From Mycolicibacterium celeriflavum (lineage in GTDB: Bacteria; Actinomycetota; Actinomycetes; Mycobacteriales; Mycobacteriaceae): DNA of 64,000 nt. The position numbers and the translations under genes are program-made. Position 1 is the first letter of the stretch. Each line of letters begins with the position of its first letter. Location: positions 3,906,001-3,970,000 of the forward strand of contig NZ_AP022591.1 in the NCBI RefSeq assembly GCF_010731795.1, in the 5' to 3' direction. Under the pieces are notes generated by a model. That model ran no database searches and was not told where the DNA came from. It saw only the letters and a program-made list of their open reading frames with translations. Of the stretch, positions 27,210 to 36,822 are shown one piece after another.

Positions 27210-28891
27210 CAGTTCTTCCCCGCTATGTGTAGTGCGGCAAGGTATCCGAACGCCATCGCCGGACCGATGGTGCCGCCCGGGCCGGGGTAGGTGTGGCCCA
27301 TCACCGGCGCGCTGACGTTGCCTGCAGCATAGAGCCCTTCGATCACGGACCCGTCGTCGCGGAGCGCGCGGCCGTGCACGTCGGTGACCACGCCGCCCTT
27401 GGTGCCCAGATCACCGGGCACCATCTTGGCCGCGTAGTAGGGCGGATGGCTGATCTCGCCGAGGTTCGGGTTGGGCTTGTTGGTCGGATCGCCGTAGTAG
27501 CGGTCATAAGCACTTTCGCCGCGGCGGAAGTCCTCGTCGACGCCGGAGCGGGCGAACCCGTTGAAGCGCTCGACCGTCTCGGTGAAAGCCTCCCCGGGCA
27601 GACCGGTCTTCTCCGCCAGCTCCTCGAGCGTGTTCGCCGTGACGATCACACCCGACTCCAGCCATTTCTTCGGAATCCGTTGTCCCGGTTGGAGTCCAGC
27701 GAAGATATAGCGGTCCCGGTACTGCTGGTCGAACACCAGCCAGGCCGGAATGTTCTCGCCGGGTCCCGGGCCCTGCCCGTACTGGCCGCCGTACATGTGG
27801 TGGCAGGCCTCGACATAGGGCATCGACTCGTTCATGAACCGCTTGCCCGCCATGTTGACGATGATCGAACCCGGCGAATTGCGTTCCGACAGCGCGAACC
27901 ACGGCGCGCCCACCAGCGGAACGGTCGGGCCCCACCACGCGTCCTCCATGATGTCGAGCGCGGCGCCCAGCTTCTCGGCGGCGATGATGCCGTCACCGGT
28001 GTTGGCCTTGGCGCCGACCGTCCATTCGGTGGTGATCGGGGCGCGCTGGTACTTCACCCGCATCTGCTCGTTGTGCTCGAAGCCACCCGAGCCGAGGATC
28101 ACGCCGCGGCGCGCCCGGATCAGTTCGGGCTCAGCGGTTTCCGGTGCGCTGGTATCGCGGACGTAGATGCCCCGCACGGCACCGTCTTCGATGTAGAGGT
28201 CGGTCAGCGCGGTGTTCAGCCGCACCGGCACGCCCGCGTCGCGCAGGCCGATGCGCAACGGCGCGATCAGCGCGCGACCCATGCCGACGAGGTTCTTGCC
28301 GGTGGCCTTGGCCCACATAGTGCGCGCACCGACCTTGAGACTGCGCAGCACTCCGCGGGGGTGACGCTTGAGCTGGTTGAGCCGAACGTAGTCCTGCTGC
28401 ATGACGACCACGTTGAGCGGGACCTTGCCGTACGGCGGCTCCAGGCCCGGCAGGTCGGGGCCGAGCTTCTTCGCGTCGAACGGCTTGGGCTCGACCGAGC
28501 GGCCCGTCGGCTTGCCGCCCGGTGTCTCGGGGTAGTAGTCGGAGTAGCCCGGCACCCAGCACAGCTTCAGAGGCGAGTGCTCGAGCACGAAAGACAGCAT
28601 CTCCGGACCGCGGTCGAGATAGGTGTCGATCTTCTCTGCGGGCACGACGTCGCCGATGATGTTGTGCAGGTAGGTGCGGGCGGCCTCAGCCGTGTCCTTG
28701 ACCCCGTCGCGCCTGAGTATCTCGTTGTTCGGGATCCATACGCCGCCACCTGACCGCGCAGTGGAACCGCCGTAGTGCGGAGCCTTTTCGACGACTACTG
28801 TGGAAAGTCCCTGGTGGGCCGCGGTAAGGGCGGCGACCATGCCGGCGGCGCCGCTGCCCACCACGACGACGTCATACTCCTGACCAGTCAT
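27209..28891 (-). CDS. kstD: 3-ketosteroid delta-1-dehydrogenase KstD
   Basis: A 560-residue FAD enzyme (Rv3537 family) that introduces the 1,2 double bond in ring A, needed for ring B opening together with KshAB. The N-terminal dinucleotide-binding motif is VVVGSGAAGMVAALTAAHQG (about residues 9-28), with VEKAPHYGGSTARSGGGVW after it and a C-terminal FAD loop with YPGPGGTIGPAMAFG. I use the ATG at 28889-28891 (MTGQEYDVVVVG); the frame is open 23 codons further, but that would cover the KstR operator. The operator ends one base before this start. Confidence 0.96.
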   Translation of the reverse strand: MTGQEYDVVVVGSGAAGMVAALTAAHQGLSTVVVEKAPHYGGSTARSGGGVWIPNNEILRRDGVKDTAEAARTYLHNIIGDVVPAEKIDTYLDRGPEMLSFVLEHSPLKLCWVPGYSDYYPETPGGKPTGRSVEPKPFDAKKLGPDLPGLEPPYGKVPLNVVVMQQDYVRLNQLKRHPRGVLRSLKVGARTMWAKATGKNLVGMGRALIAPLRIGLRDAGVPVRLNTALTDLYIEDGAVRGIYVRDTSAPETAEPELIRARRGVILGSGGFEHNEQMRVKYQRAPITTEWTVGAKANTGDGIIAAEKLGAALDIMEDAWWGPTVPLVGAPWFALSERNSPGSIIVNMAGKRFMNESMPYVEACHHMYGGQYGQGPGPGENIPAWLVFDQQYRDRYIFAGLQPGQRIPKKWLESGVIVTANTLEELAEKTGLPGEAFTETVERFNGFARSGVDEDFRRGESAYDRYYGDPTNKPNPNLGEISHPPYYAAKMVPGDLGTKGGVVTDVHGRALRDDGSVIEGLYAAGNVSAPVMGHTYPGPGGTIGPAMAFGYLAALHIAGKN

Positions 28892-28892
28892 G

Positions 28893-28906
28893 TAGAACAC
28901 GTTATA
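28893..28906. promoter_or_regulatory. KstR operator between kstD and hsaE
   Basis: TAGAACACGTTATA matches TnnAACnnGTTnnA exactly. It is separated from the kstD start codon by one base. On the minus strand its distal half reads TATAAC, 9 bases before the ATG, and could be the -10 of a leaderless or near-leaderless kstD message. On the plus strand TAGAAT (28905-28910) is a possible hsaE -10. Confidence 0.92.
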
Positions 28907-28964
28907 GAATTGCGCGGCCGACCCACAACCGCGCCGGTCAACAGAACAAGGGGACTTCATAAGA

Positions 28965-29750
28965 ATGCTCAGTGACCAGGTGCGTCAGGAGCTCGCCGCC
29001 GACCTCGCGCAGGCCGAGCGCAGCCGGGTTCCGATCGCACCGTTGACCGATGGGCATCCGGACATCGACGTTGTCGATGCCTACGAGATTCAGCTGATCA
29101 ACATCCGCCAACGCGTGGCCGAGGGCGCCAAGGTCATCGGTCACAAGGTCGGGCTGTCGTCCAAGGCCATGCAGCAGATGATGAACGTCGACGAACCCGA
29201 CTACGGCCACCTGCTCGACGAGATGGCCGTCTTCGAGGACAGACCCGTCAAATCCGCGGACTACCTCTATCCCCGCGTCGAGGTGGAGGTGGGCTTCGTC
29301 CTCGCCGACGACCTTCCCGGCGCCGGTTGCACCGAGGACGATGTACTCGCCGCGACCGCCGCGTTCGCGCCCGCGATCGAGCTGATCGACACCCGTATCA
29401 AGGACTGGAAGATCAAGCTCTGCGACACCATCGCCGACAATGCGTCGTCGGCGGGCTGGGTGCTCGGGGAGGCCAGGGTCTCACCCAAGGACATCGACAT
29501 CACCGCGATCGACGCCGTGCTCACCCGCAACGGCGAGGTCGTGGCGAAGGGCCGCAGCGATGCGGTGCTCGGCAACCCGGTGACCGCGGTGGCCTGGCTG
29601 GCGCGCAAGGTCGACAGCTTCGGCGTCCGCCTCAAGGCGGGCGACATCGTGTTGCCGGGATCGTGCACCAAGGCGTTCGACGCCACACCCGGCGCCGAGT
29701 ACGTCGCAGATTTCGCCGGGCTGGGCTCGGTACACCTGAGTTTCGAGTAA
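28965..29750 (+). CDS. hsaE: 2-hydroxyhexa-2,4-dienoate hydratase HsaE
   Basis: A 261-residue hydratase of the MhpD/2-oxopent-4-enoate hydratase family (Rv3536c). It hydrates the dienoate released from the A/B-ring fragment to 4-hydroxy-2-oxohexanoate. Family motifs are [15 protein letters not shown] (about residues 56-70), [16 protein letters not shown] and the C-terminal [15 protein letters not shown]. First gene of the hsaE-hsaG-hsaF operon; AAGGGGA lies about 10 bases upstream. Confidence 0.95.
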   Translation: MLSDQVRQELAADLAQAERSRVPIAPLTDGHPDIDVVDAYEIQLINIRQRVAEGAKVIGHKVGLSSKAMQQMMNVDEPDYGHLLDEMAVFEDRPVKSADYLYPRVEVEVGFVLADDLPGAGCTEDDVLAATAAFAPAIELIDTRIKDWKIKLCDTIADNASSAGWVLGEARVSPKDIDITAIDAVLTRNGEVVAKGRSDAVLGNPVTAVAWLARKVDSFGVRLKAGDIVLPGSCTKAFDATPGAEYVADFAGLGSVHLSFE

Positions 29751-29764
29751 TCGAGGAGCTACAT

Positions 29765-30706
29765 ATGCCGGAAAAGCTTTCGGTCGCGATCGTCGGATCG
29801 GGCAACATCAGCACCGATCTGCTGTACAAACTGCTGCGCTCGGAGTGGCTCGAGCCGCGCTGGATGATCGGCATCGACCCGGAGAGCGAAGGCCTGGCCC
29901 GCGCCCGCAAGCTCGGCTTGGAAACCTCTCACGAGGGCGTGGACTGGCTGCTGGCGCAGGATGAGAAGCCCGACATGGTCTTCGAGGCCACCAGCGCCTA
30001 CGTGCATCGCGACGCCGCCCCCAAGTACGCCGAGGCCGGCATCCGCGCCATCGACCTCACCCCGGCCGCGGTCGGCCCCGGCGTGATCCCGCCGGCCAAT
30101 TTGCGTGAGCATCTCGACGCGCCGAACGTCAACATGGTCACGTGCGGTGGCCAGGCGACGATCCCGATCGTCTACGCGGTGGAGCGCGCGGTCCGCGACA
30201 TCGGTGGGGTGCCCTACGGCGAGATCGTGGCATCGGTGTCGTCGGCGTCGGCAGGCCCCGGCACGCGGGCCAACATCGACGAGTTCACCAAGACCACCGC
30301 CGCGGGTGTGCAGAACATCGGCGGCGCCCAGCGTGGCAAGGCGATCATCATCCTCAACCCCGCCGAACCGCCGATGATCATGCGTGACACCATCTTCTGC
30401 GCCATCCCCGAGGACGCCGACCAGGACGCCGTCGCGCAGTCCATCAAGGATGTCGTCGCCGAAGTGCAGACGTATGTGCCCGGCTACCGGTTGCTCAACG
30501 AACCGCAATTCGACGAGCCGTCGATGGTCAACGGTGGCAACCATCTGGTCACGACGTTCATCGAGGTCGAGGGTGCGGGGGACTATCTACCGCCCTACGC
30601 TGGAAACCTGGACATCATGACCGCAGCGGCGGCCAAGGTGGGCGAGGAGATCGCCCGGAAACAGGTTGGGGCGAGCCTCTCCGTATCGACAGGAGGCCAG
30701 GCATGA
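29765..30706 (+). CDS. hsaG: Acylating aldehyde (propanal) dehydrogenase HsaG
   Basis: A 313-residue protein (Rv3535c family) converting propanal, channelled from HsaF, to propionyl-CoA with NAD+. The N-terminal NAD motif is [18 protein letters not shown] (about residues 7-24), and the nucleophilic cysteine lies in [12 protein letters not shown] (about residue 127). ATG 29765 follows GAGGAG by 6 bases. It ends in an ATGA overlap with hsaF, matching the tight HsaF-HsaG complex. Confidence 0.95.
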   Translation: MPEKLSVAIVGSGNISTDLLYKLLRSEWLEPRWMIGIDPESEGLARARKLGLETSHEGVDWLLAQDEKPDMVFEATSAYVHRDAAPKYAEAGIRAIDLTPAAVGPGVIPPANLREHLDAPNVNMVTCGGQATIPIVYAVERAVRDIGGVPYGEIVASVSSASAGPGTRANIDEFTKTTAAGVQNIGGAQRGKAIIILNPAEPPMIMRDTIFCAIPEDADQDAVAQSIKDVVAEVQTYVPGYRLLNEPQFDEPSMVNGGNHLVTTFIEVEGAGDYLPPYAGNLDIMTAAAAKVGEEIARKQVGASLSVSTGGQA

Positions 30707-31764
30707 GCGTCACGGAACAGATTTACTTCAACCCGATCTGGGACGTCCGGATGACGGACACCTCGCTGCGCGACGGCAGCCACCACAAACGTCACCAGTT
30801 CACCAAGGACGAGGTGCATGCGATCGTCTCGGCACTGGACGCCGCCGGAGTGCCGGTCATCGAGGTCACCCACGGTGACGGGCTGGGCGGATCCAGCTTC
30901 AACTACGGGTTCTCCAAGACGCCCGAGCAGGAGCTGATCAAGCTCGCCGCCGAGACCGCCAAGGAATCCAAGATCGCCTTCCTGATGCTGCCGGGTGTCG
31001 GCACCAAGGAAGACATCAAGGAGGCGCAGAACAACGGCGGGTCGATCTGCCGGATCGCTACGCACTGCACCGAGGCCGATGTGTCGATCCAGCACTTCGG
31101 CCTGGCCCGCGAACTCGGCCTCGAGACGGTTGGCTTCCTGATGATGAGCCACACCATTCCGCCGGAGAAGCTGGCCAAGCAGGCGCGCATCATGGCCGAC
31201 GCGGGCTGTCAGTGTGTATACGTCGTGGACTCCGCAGGCGCTCTGGTACTCGAGGGCGTGCGCGACCGGGTGGCCGCTCTGGTCGACGAGTTGGGCGACG
31301 ACGCGCAGGTCGGTTTTCACGGCCACGAGAACCTGGGCCTGGGGGTGGCCAACTCGATCGAGGCGGTCCGCGCGGGCGCCAAGCAGATCGACGGCTCGTG
31401 CCGCCGCTTCGGCGCGGGCGCGGGCAACGCGCCGGTCGAGGCGCTGATCGGGGTGTTCGACAAGATCGGCGTCAAGACCGGCATCGACTTCTTCGATATC
31501 GCCGACGCGGCCGAAGAGGTCGTCGCGCCCGCGATGCCCGCCGAATGCCTGCTGGATCGCAACGCGCTGATCATGGGCTACTCCGGGGTGTACTCGAGCT
31601 TCCTCAAGCACGCCATCCGCCAGTCCGAGCGCTACGGCGTGCCGGCGCACAAGCTGCTGCACCGCGCCGGCCAGCGCAAGCTCATCGGCGGCCAGGAGGA
31701 CCAGCTCATCGACATCGCGCTGGAGATCAAGCGGGAGCAAGACGCGGCCGCGGCAAGTTCCTGA
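30703..31764 (+). CDS. hsaF: 4-hydroxy-2-oxovalerate/hexanoate aldolase HsaF
   Basis: A 353-residue DRE-TIM-type aldolase (Rv3534c family) that splits 4-hydroxy-2-oxohexanoate into pyruvate and propanal. The divalent-metal and substrate loop is [18 protein letters not shown] (about residues 16-33) and the second metal-site motif is [15 protein letters not shown]. Last gene of the hsa operon here; a hairpin repeat follows the stop. In M. tuberculosis two PPE genes come next, and they are absent here. Confidence 0.95.
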   Translation: MSVTEQIYFNPIWDVRMTDTSLRDGSHHKRHQFTKDEVHAIVSALDAAGVPVIEVTHGDGLGGSSFNYGFSKTPEQELIKLAAETAKESKIAFLMLPGVGTKEDIKEAQNNGGSICRIATHCTEADVSIQHFGLARELGLETVGFLMMSHTIPPEKLAKQARIMADAGCQCVYVVDSAGALVLEGVRDRVAALVDELGDDAQVGFHGHENLGLGVANSIEAVRAGAKQIDGSCRRFGAGAGNAPVEALIGVFDKIGVKTGIDFFDIADAAEEVVAPAMPAECLLDRNALIMGYSGVYSSFLKHAIRQSERYGVPAHKLLHRAGQRKLIGGQEDQLIDIALEIKREQDAAAASS

Positions 31765-31770
31765 CCGGCG

Positions 31771-31821
31771 AGTGTGAATCTGACGACGTTTTCGGCGATT
31801 TTCCGTCGCCAGATTCACAAT
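31771..31821. repeat. Inverted repeat (hairpin) after hsaF, copy 1
   Basis: The left arm AGTGTGAATCTGACGACG (31771-31788) pairs with 31804-31821 at 16 of 18 positions, with a 15-base loop. It lies just after the hsaF stop and touches the RecQ-like start region. The same outer sequence (AGTGTGAATCT...AGATTCACAAT) recurs at 53671. No T-tract follows, so it may be an intergenic palindromic repeat with terminator-like effect. Confidence 0.75.
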
Positions 31822-31823
31822 CG

Positions 31824-33929
31824 GTGGGCCGCGTGAGGACTCGCGAAGCCGCACAGGCGCTTCTCGAACAGCTGGCGGGTCCGACCGCCGTACTGCGCGA
31901 CGACCAATGGGCCGCCATCGAAGCGCTGGTGGTGCACCGGCGGCGCGCTCTCGTCGTACAGCGCACCGGCTGGGGTAAGTCCGCGGTCTACTTCATCGCC
32001 GCCAAACTGCTGCGCACCGACGGGCACGGCCCGACGGTGATCGTGTCGCCGCTGCTGGCGCTCATGCGAAACCAGGTGGCCGCCGCCGAGCGGGCCGGAG
32101 TGCACGCCGCGACCATCAACTCGAGCAACGTCGCCGACTGGGACGACATCCACCGCCGGGTGCACCGCGGCGAGCTCGACGTCCTGCTGGTCAGCCCGGA
32201 ACGGTTGAACAATCCCGACTTTCGCGACGCGGTGTTGCCCGCGCTGGCGCGCGATGCCGGGTTGGTGGTGGTCGACGAGGCGCACTGCGTATCGGACTGG
32301 GGTCATGACTTCCGGCCCGACTACCGCCGGATCCGCACCCTGATCGCCGACCTCGGCGTGGACGTGCCGGTGCTCGCGACCACCGCGACCGCCAACGACC
32401 GGGTGGTCGACGACGTCGCGGCGCAGTTGGGCGTCGGCGGCTCCGAAGCCGGAAGCACCCTGGTGCTTCGCGGTGGGCTGGACCGGGAGTCGCTGCGCCT
32501 GTCGGTGGTCAACGCCGGCAACCCGGCGCAGCGAGCGGCATGGCTTGCCGCACATCTGGATTCGTTGCCCGGCTCCGGCATCGTCTACACCCTGACCGTT
32601 GCGCAGGCACATGACGTCGCCGCACTGCTGCGCGAACAGGGACATCCGGTGGCGGCCTATACCGGTTCCACCGAGGCAGCCGAACGCGAACAACTCGAGG
32701 CGGACCTGCTGGCAAACCGCGTCAAGGCGCTGATCGCGACGTCGGCGCTCGGCATGGGGTTCGACAAACCCGACCTCGGATTCGTCGTGCATCTCGGCGC
32801 GCCGTCCTCGCCTATCGCCTACTACCAGCAGGTCGGCCGCGCCGGGCGGTCGACGGACAGCGCCGAGGTCGTCCTGCTGCCCGGCAGAGAAGATCAGGAC
32901 GTCTGGCGGTACTTTGCGTCCGTCGCATTCCCACCGGAAGCGTTGGTGCGCAAGGTGATCAGGGAGCTAGACGCGGAACGCCCGCAGTCGACGGCCGCGT
33001 TGGAACCGCTTGTCGATCTCAATCGGACCCGGTTGGAGATGGTTTTGAAGGTGCTCGACGTCGACGGTGCGGTGCGGCGTGTCAAGGGCGGCTGGGTCGG
33101 CACCGGCCAGGAGTGGGCCTACGACGAACCGCGCTACCGCAAGCTCGACGAGTCGCGCAAGCGGGAACAGCAGGCGATGCTCGGCTACCAGGCGACCGAC
33201 CGCTGCCGGATGGCCTTCCTGCGGGCGCAACTCGACGATCCCGACCTCGACGACGGTGATCGTTGCGGCCGCTGCGACAACTGCGCGGGTCCGCGCTACG
33301 ACGGGACCGTCGACACCACGGCCGAGGAGCGCACCAGGGCGTCGCTCATGCGGCCCGGGGTGGAACTCACGCCACGCAAACAGTGGCCGTCCGGATTGAG
33401 CAGGCTCGGGATCGATCTCAAGGGCCGAATCGGCGACGGCCCCGCTTGCGGCCGGACCATCGGCAGGCTGACCGACCTCGGCTGGGGAGCCCGCCTGCGA
33501 CACCTGCTCGACGCCCCGGATTCGGAGGTGCCCGGGGAGATGGTCCAGGCTGCGGTGCAGGTGTTGGCCGCATGGGACTGGGAGGACCGTCCGACCGCGG
33601 TCATGGCGCTGGATTCACACAGTCATCCGGTGTTGATCGCGTCACTGGCGCGAGAACTGGCCCGCCTCGGCCGACTGACCGACCTCGGCGTCCTGCGGTA
33701 CGCGCCCGGACGCAGGCCGGTGTCGGCGGCGAACTCCGCCTATCGGGTCGCCGCGCTGTGTGATGCGTGGACCGCACCCGATCCGGCGCTGATCGCCGCG
33801 GCCGGTGGGCCGGTGCTGCTCGTGGACGACGTGGCCGACACCGGCTGGACGCTGACGATGGCATCGCGCCTGGTCAGGGCCGCGGGTGCGCCGGCCGTGC
33901 TGCCGTTCACGCTGGCCGGCGTGAGCTGA
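31824..33929 (+). CDS. RecQ-like DNA helicase with C-terminal phosphoribosyltransferase-like domain
   Basis: About 701 residues. Superfamily 2 helicase motifs: Q/I region RTGWGKSAVYF, DEAH-type VVVDEAHCVSDWGHDFRPDY, TTATAND, and LIATSALGMGFDKPDL with QQVGRAGRS. The RecQ zinc-binding cysteines are CRMAF, then CGRCDNCAG. The last 200 residues end with a PRPP-binding-loop-like segment VLLVDDVADTGWTLT typical of type I phosphoribosyltransferases. GTG 31824 and GTG 31833 are both possible starts. It is not a steroid gene; its place after hsaF is an insertion relative to M. tuberculosis. Confidence 0.88.
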   Translation: MGRVRTREAAQALLEQLAGPTAVLRDDQWAAIEALVVHRRRALVVQRTGWGKSAVYFIAAKLLRTDGHGPTVIVSPLLALMRNQVAAAERAGVHAATINSSNVADWDDIHRRVHRGELDVLLVSPERLNNPDFRDAVLPALARDAGLVVVDEAHCVSDWGHDFRPDYRRIRTLIADLGVDVPVLATTATANDRVVDDVAAQLGVGGSEAGSTLVLRGGLDRESLRLSVVNAGNPAQRAAWLAAHLDSLPGSGIVYTLTVAQAHDVAALLREQGHPVAAYTGSTEAAEREQLEADLLANRVKALIATSALGMGFDKPDLGFVVHLGAPSSPIAYYQQVGRAGRSTDSAEVVLLPGREDQDVWRYFASVAFPPEALVRKVIRELDAERPQSTAALEPLVDLNRTRLEMVLKVLDVDGAVRRVKGGWVGTGQEWAYDEPRYRKLDESRKREQQAMLGYQATDRCRMAFLRAQLDDPDLDDGDRCGRCDNCAGPRYDGTVDTTAEERTRASLMRPGVELTPRKQWPSGLSRLGIDLKGRIGDGPACGRTIGRLTDLGWGARLRHLLDAPDSEVPGEMVQAAVQVLAAWDWEDRPTAVMALDSHSHPVLIASLARELARLGRLTDLGVLRYAPGRRPVSAANSAYRVAALCDAWTAPDPALIAAAGGPVLLVDDVADTGWTLTMASRLVRAAGAPAVLPFTLAGVS

Positions 33930-34048
33930 CACGCCGACGGTCCGACCACGCTGAACATGGGGTCTGGCCTGGGGTTGTTTAGCTCGCCCCCGAGGGCGGT
34001 TACGCCTTCGGGAGCGGCCACCGGGTCGCAGACTGAAGGAGTGATTCG

Positions 34049-34459
34049 ATGAAGATGTCCGTTACGACCGTGCGACGCGGCCTGTACGGCATGTTTGCAG
34101 GCGGCCTTCTCGCATTCGGTTCCGCCGCGATCGTCGCACCGGTTGCCAGCGCCCAGCCGGCCCCTGCGCCGGCGCCGGACAACACCTGCAGCGTGAGCGC
34201 AATCGCCAACACCGCGAGCACGGTGTCGGCGTCCACCAGCAACTACCTCGCCTCGCACCCCGAGACCAACGAGGCGCTGACGGAGATTGCCACGCAACAG
34301 CAGGAGCAGACCACGGAGGCGTTCCGCACCTACTTCGCGGAGAATCCGCAGGTCGAGTCCGAGCTCAAGGCGATCAACGAGCCGGTAGCGGCGATCTCGA
34401 GCCAATGTGGCATCGAGGTGGAGCCGACGCCGATTTCAGAGGCGTTGTCTGACGTCTAA
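34049..34459 (+). CDS. Secreted hemophore-related protein
   Basis: A 136-residue exported protein with an n-region MKMSVTTVRRG, a hydrophobic core and signal peptidase site ASA-QPAP near residues 37-38. The mature part is helical and holds two cysteines (NTCSVSAIAN and SSQCGIEVE) that probably form a disulphide. Length, the YLASHPETNEAL segment and the two cysteines match the mycobacterial hemophore-related (Rv0203-like) family. Heme binding is inferred, not shown. A GAAGGAG ribosome site lies 8 bases upstream. Confidence 0.8.
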   Translation: MKMSVTTVRRGLYGMFAGGLLAFGSAAIVAPVASAQPAPAPAPDNTCSVSAIANTASTVSASTSNYLASHPETNEALTEIATQQQEQTTEAFRTYFAENPQVESELKAINEPVAAISSQCGIEVEPTPISEALSDV

Positions 34460-34527
34460 ATCGGTTGATTGACCTGTACGTCATCAGTAGCTCACCGCGC
34501 CGGCTTCGGTCGGCGCGGTGAGTGCGT

Positions 34528-35727
34528 CTAGGGCCGCCGATCCAGCAGCCGCTTCGCGGCCACGGTTGCGCCGTCGGTGCGGACCTGGTGTGCGACCGCG
34601 GTTGCCCTTGCGCGTGCCTGCGGCGACAGGGCGGTGCGCAGCGCGGCCGTCATCGTGTCGCGTGTCGGCGCCGGACCGTCGTGCGCGACGCCGATGCCGA
34701 GCACCCTCACCCGCTGCGCCCAGTAGGGCTGGTCCGCGTACTGAGGCACGACGACCTGCGGCGCGCCTGCCGCTGCCGCCGTCGTCGTGGTACCAGCGCC
34801 GCCGTGGTGCACCACCGCGCCGACGCGGGGAAACAATGCCTGGTGATTGACCTCATCGACGGTGAAGCAGTCGTCGCTCGCGTCAGGGGGTGTCAGTCCC
34901 GCCCAACTTCGGTTGACGATTACGCGGTACCCCAGGGCGCGGGCGGCCTCCATCGTCACGCCGGCGATGTCGGCGGGCGCCCGCACGCTGCCCATACCCA
35001 CGTAAACCGGTGGTGCGCCGGAGTCCAGGAACGCGGCCAGATCGTCGGGCAGCGGACGGGGGTCGGGCAGGATCCAGGCGCCGGTCTGGATGACCTCGAA
35101 ATACGGCGACCCAGGCCATGGAGCGAGCGTCGGGTCGCAGGCCAGCCACGGCTTGTGGGTGAAGACGTGGTCGCGAACGTTGCGTATCGGCGGCAGCCCT
35201 CGCGCTGCGCGGTGACGGTTCAGCGGGTCGCGGTACAACGCATCGACGCGCTCGGCGTCGATGTCCCACAGCACCCGGCTGTCCGTCTCGCCGTCCGGGA
35301 ACGGCTTGCCGGGTCGCCGCAGAGGAGTCTGGTGCGGGGACGGAATGCTCCCGGGGTGGAACATGGCGCACACGTAGCGGATGCCGAGGTGCTCGGCGAT
35401 CGAGCGCACACCGGCGGGCATCAGGCCGCTGGCCACCACCGCGTCACAGCCTTCGGCGGCGGCGGCCACCGTGTCGAACTGCATGTCGATCAGGTTGGCC
35501 GCCGTCTGGGGCGCGTCGGCAGGCGTCGCCGGCTTGTCGCCGTGCAGGAACTCGCGGATCGGGCGGCCCAGCGGGATCAGCGGCACACCGGCCCTGGCGG
35601 CGAGTTCACCGAAGTCCGGCGGCGCGCACAGGCGGACCTCCGCCCCGAATTCACGTAACCGGGCCGCCAGCGCCGCCATCGGCTCGACGTCTCCGCGCGA
35701 CCCCCACGTCGAAAGGCACACCCGCAT
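34528..35727 (-). CDS. GT1-family glycosyltransferase (UGT/GtfB-like)
   Basis: A 399-residue GT-B glycosyltransferase. The N-terminal motif MRVCLSTWGSRGDVEPMAAL is typical of sterol- and glycopeptide-type GT1 enzymes, and the C-terminal donor loop is VVHHGGAGTTTTAAAAGAP (about residues 310-328). Mycobacterial relatives glycosylate lipids or small hydrophobic molecules. Given the surroundings a sterol or lipid acceptor is conceivable, but nothing in the sequence proves it. Single gene, reading toward the hemophore-like gene. Confidence 0.87.
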   Translation of the reverse strand: MRVCLSTWGSRGDVEPMAALAARLREFGAEVRLCAPPDFGELAARAGVPLIPLGRPIREFLHGDKPATPADAPQTAANLIDMQFDTVAAAAEGCDAVVASGLMPAGVRSIAEHLGIRYVCAMFHPGSIPSPHQTPLRRPGKPFPDGETDSRVLWDIDAERVDALYRDPLNRHRAARGLPPIRNVRDHVFTHKPWLACDPTLAPWPGSPYFEVIQTGAWILPDPRPLPDDLAAFLDSGAPPVYVGMGSVRAPADIAGVTMEAARALGYRVIVNRSWAGLTPPDASDDCFTVDEVNHQALFPRVGAVVHHGGAGTTTTAAAAGAPQVVVPQYADQPYWAQRVRVLGIGVAHDGPAPTRDTMTAALRTALSPQARARATAVAHQVRTDGATVAAKRLLDRRP

Positions 35728-35814
35728 TCGAAACCCCCATCTCCACCGGCCTTTTCGTTACAGGCCAGCGATTCTGCGGCATACCCCCGGTCTTGCCGCA
35801 AGCCCCGGTGTGCG

Positions 35815-36738
35815 CTATAGATTGAGAGTGGGAGGGGAGGTGTGTCCCCTCTTCACTCCGCCCAGTTGGGTGGTGACCGCATCGGCCGTCGCCACCAATT
35901 CCCGTGCCCGCTCGGTTATTTCGTTGTCAGTCAACGACTTTCCGATGTGCATCGACGCGACCATGACTTGACGTTGGTAGTGGTCGTACACCGGCGCCGA
36001 GATCACGCTGATGTCATGTCGTCTGCGGGCGCCGGCGGACCCGGCGCGCAGATACACTCGCTCGCCGATGTCGGATACCAGTTCGCCGAGCAGCGCGCGC
36101 AATTCGTCCGGCAGATCGGTCGACATGCCCGCCATCAACGAGTACAGCCGCCGCCCGCCGGGTGTCAGCCGTTCGACCAGGTACCCGTGCGCGCGGCATT
36201 CGGCGATCACCCGGTTCAGCCGCTCGGTGTCGGTGCGCAACGGGATTGTCGGCTCTTTGGCCAACCAGTCGCGCTGCGCCTCGTCGTCCCAGAGCACGAA
36301 CATCAGCCCGACCGGCGGTGCGAACGGATAGCTCTGCCCGACCACGACACCGGGCCTTGCGCCGGGCGGCGCGACGAGGTCGAGCAGCGTGATTCGATCG
36401 TCGATGACCCCCGACAGCGCCGCGGTGACCCCGAAGCGGGACGACAGCCGCCGTAGCTCCTCGCGGGCGGCCGGGCTGACGCGCAGCGACTCCTGCGCTT
36501 TGTGGCCGAGCGTGATCAGCGACGGGCCCAACCGGTACGTCTTGTCGCCGGGGTCGCGCACGAGATAGCCCGCATCAGCGAGCGTGGTGACGATACCCAG
36601 GCAAGTCGGCTTGCTCAGCCCGAGACGGCGGGCCAACTCGGAGACACCGAACCGCCGGTCGGGGTGGCCGGCGAGGTAATCCAGAATGCGCACCACGCGT
36701 TCGGTCGGCGGCGACGAGCGGCCGGCGGGGCGAGTCAT
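35815..36738 (-). CDS. IclR-family transcriptional regulator
   Basis: A 307-residue regulator with the N-terminal winged helix at about residues 12-75 (FGVSELARRLGLSKPTCLGI) and the C-terminal IclR effector domain (YSLMAGMSTDLPDELRALLG). The start ATG (36736-36738) gives MTRPAGRSSPPTERVVRILD; the frame continues upstream but would run across the divergent promoter. It diverges from the KstR-controlled DUF1214 operon and may add a second layer of control. Effector unknown. Confidence 0.88.
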   Translation of the reverse strand: MTRPAGRSSPPTERVVRILDYLAGHPDRRFGVSELARRLGLSKPTCLGIVTTLADAGYLVRDPGDKTYRLGPSLITLGHKAQESLRVSPAAREELRRLSSRFGVTAALSGVIDDRITLLDLVAPPGARPGVVVGQSYPFAPPVGLMFVLWDDEAQRDWLAKEPTIPLRTDTERLNRVIAECRAHGYLVERLTPGGRRLYSLMAGMSTDLPDELRALLGELVSDIGERVYLRAGSAGARRRHDISVISAPVYDHYQRQVMVASMHIGKSLTDNEITERARELVATADAVTTQLGGVKRGHTSPPTLNL

Positions 36739-36798
36739 GTACGGAAGGCTACCGACCGTTCCGTATTTGTACCAGCAAGGTCGCATATTGACACTCCC

Positions 36799-36812
36799 TA
36801 GAACGCGTTCTA
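36799..36812. promoter_or_regulatory. KstR operator with overlapping -10 (DUF1214 operon)
   Basis: TAGAACGCGTTCTA is a perfect palindromic KstR box. The final TA begins TACTTT (36811-36816), a TANNNT -10, which ends 6 bases before the GTG start at 36823, so a leaderless mRNA is predicted. Confidence 0.92.
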
Positions 36813-36822
36813 CTTTCGAGGG

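Noticed and set aside
31212-31823. Upstream extension of the RecQ-like frame through hsaF
   Set aside because: It is the shifted reading of hsaF; helicase homology begins after 31824.
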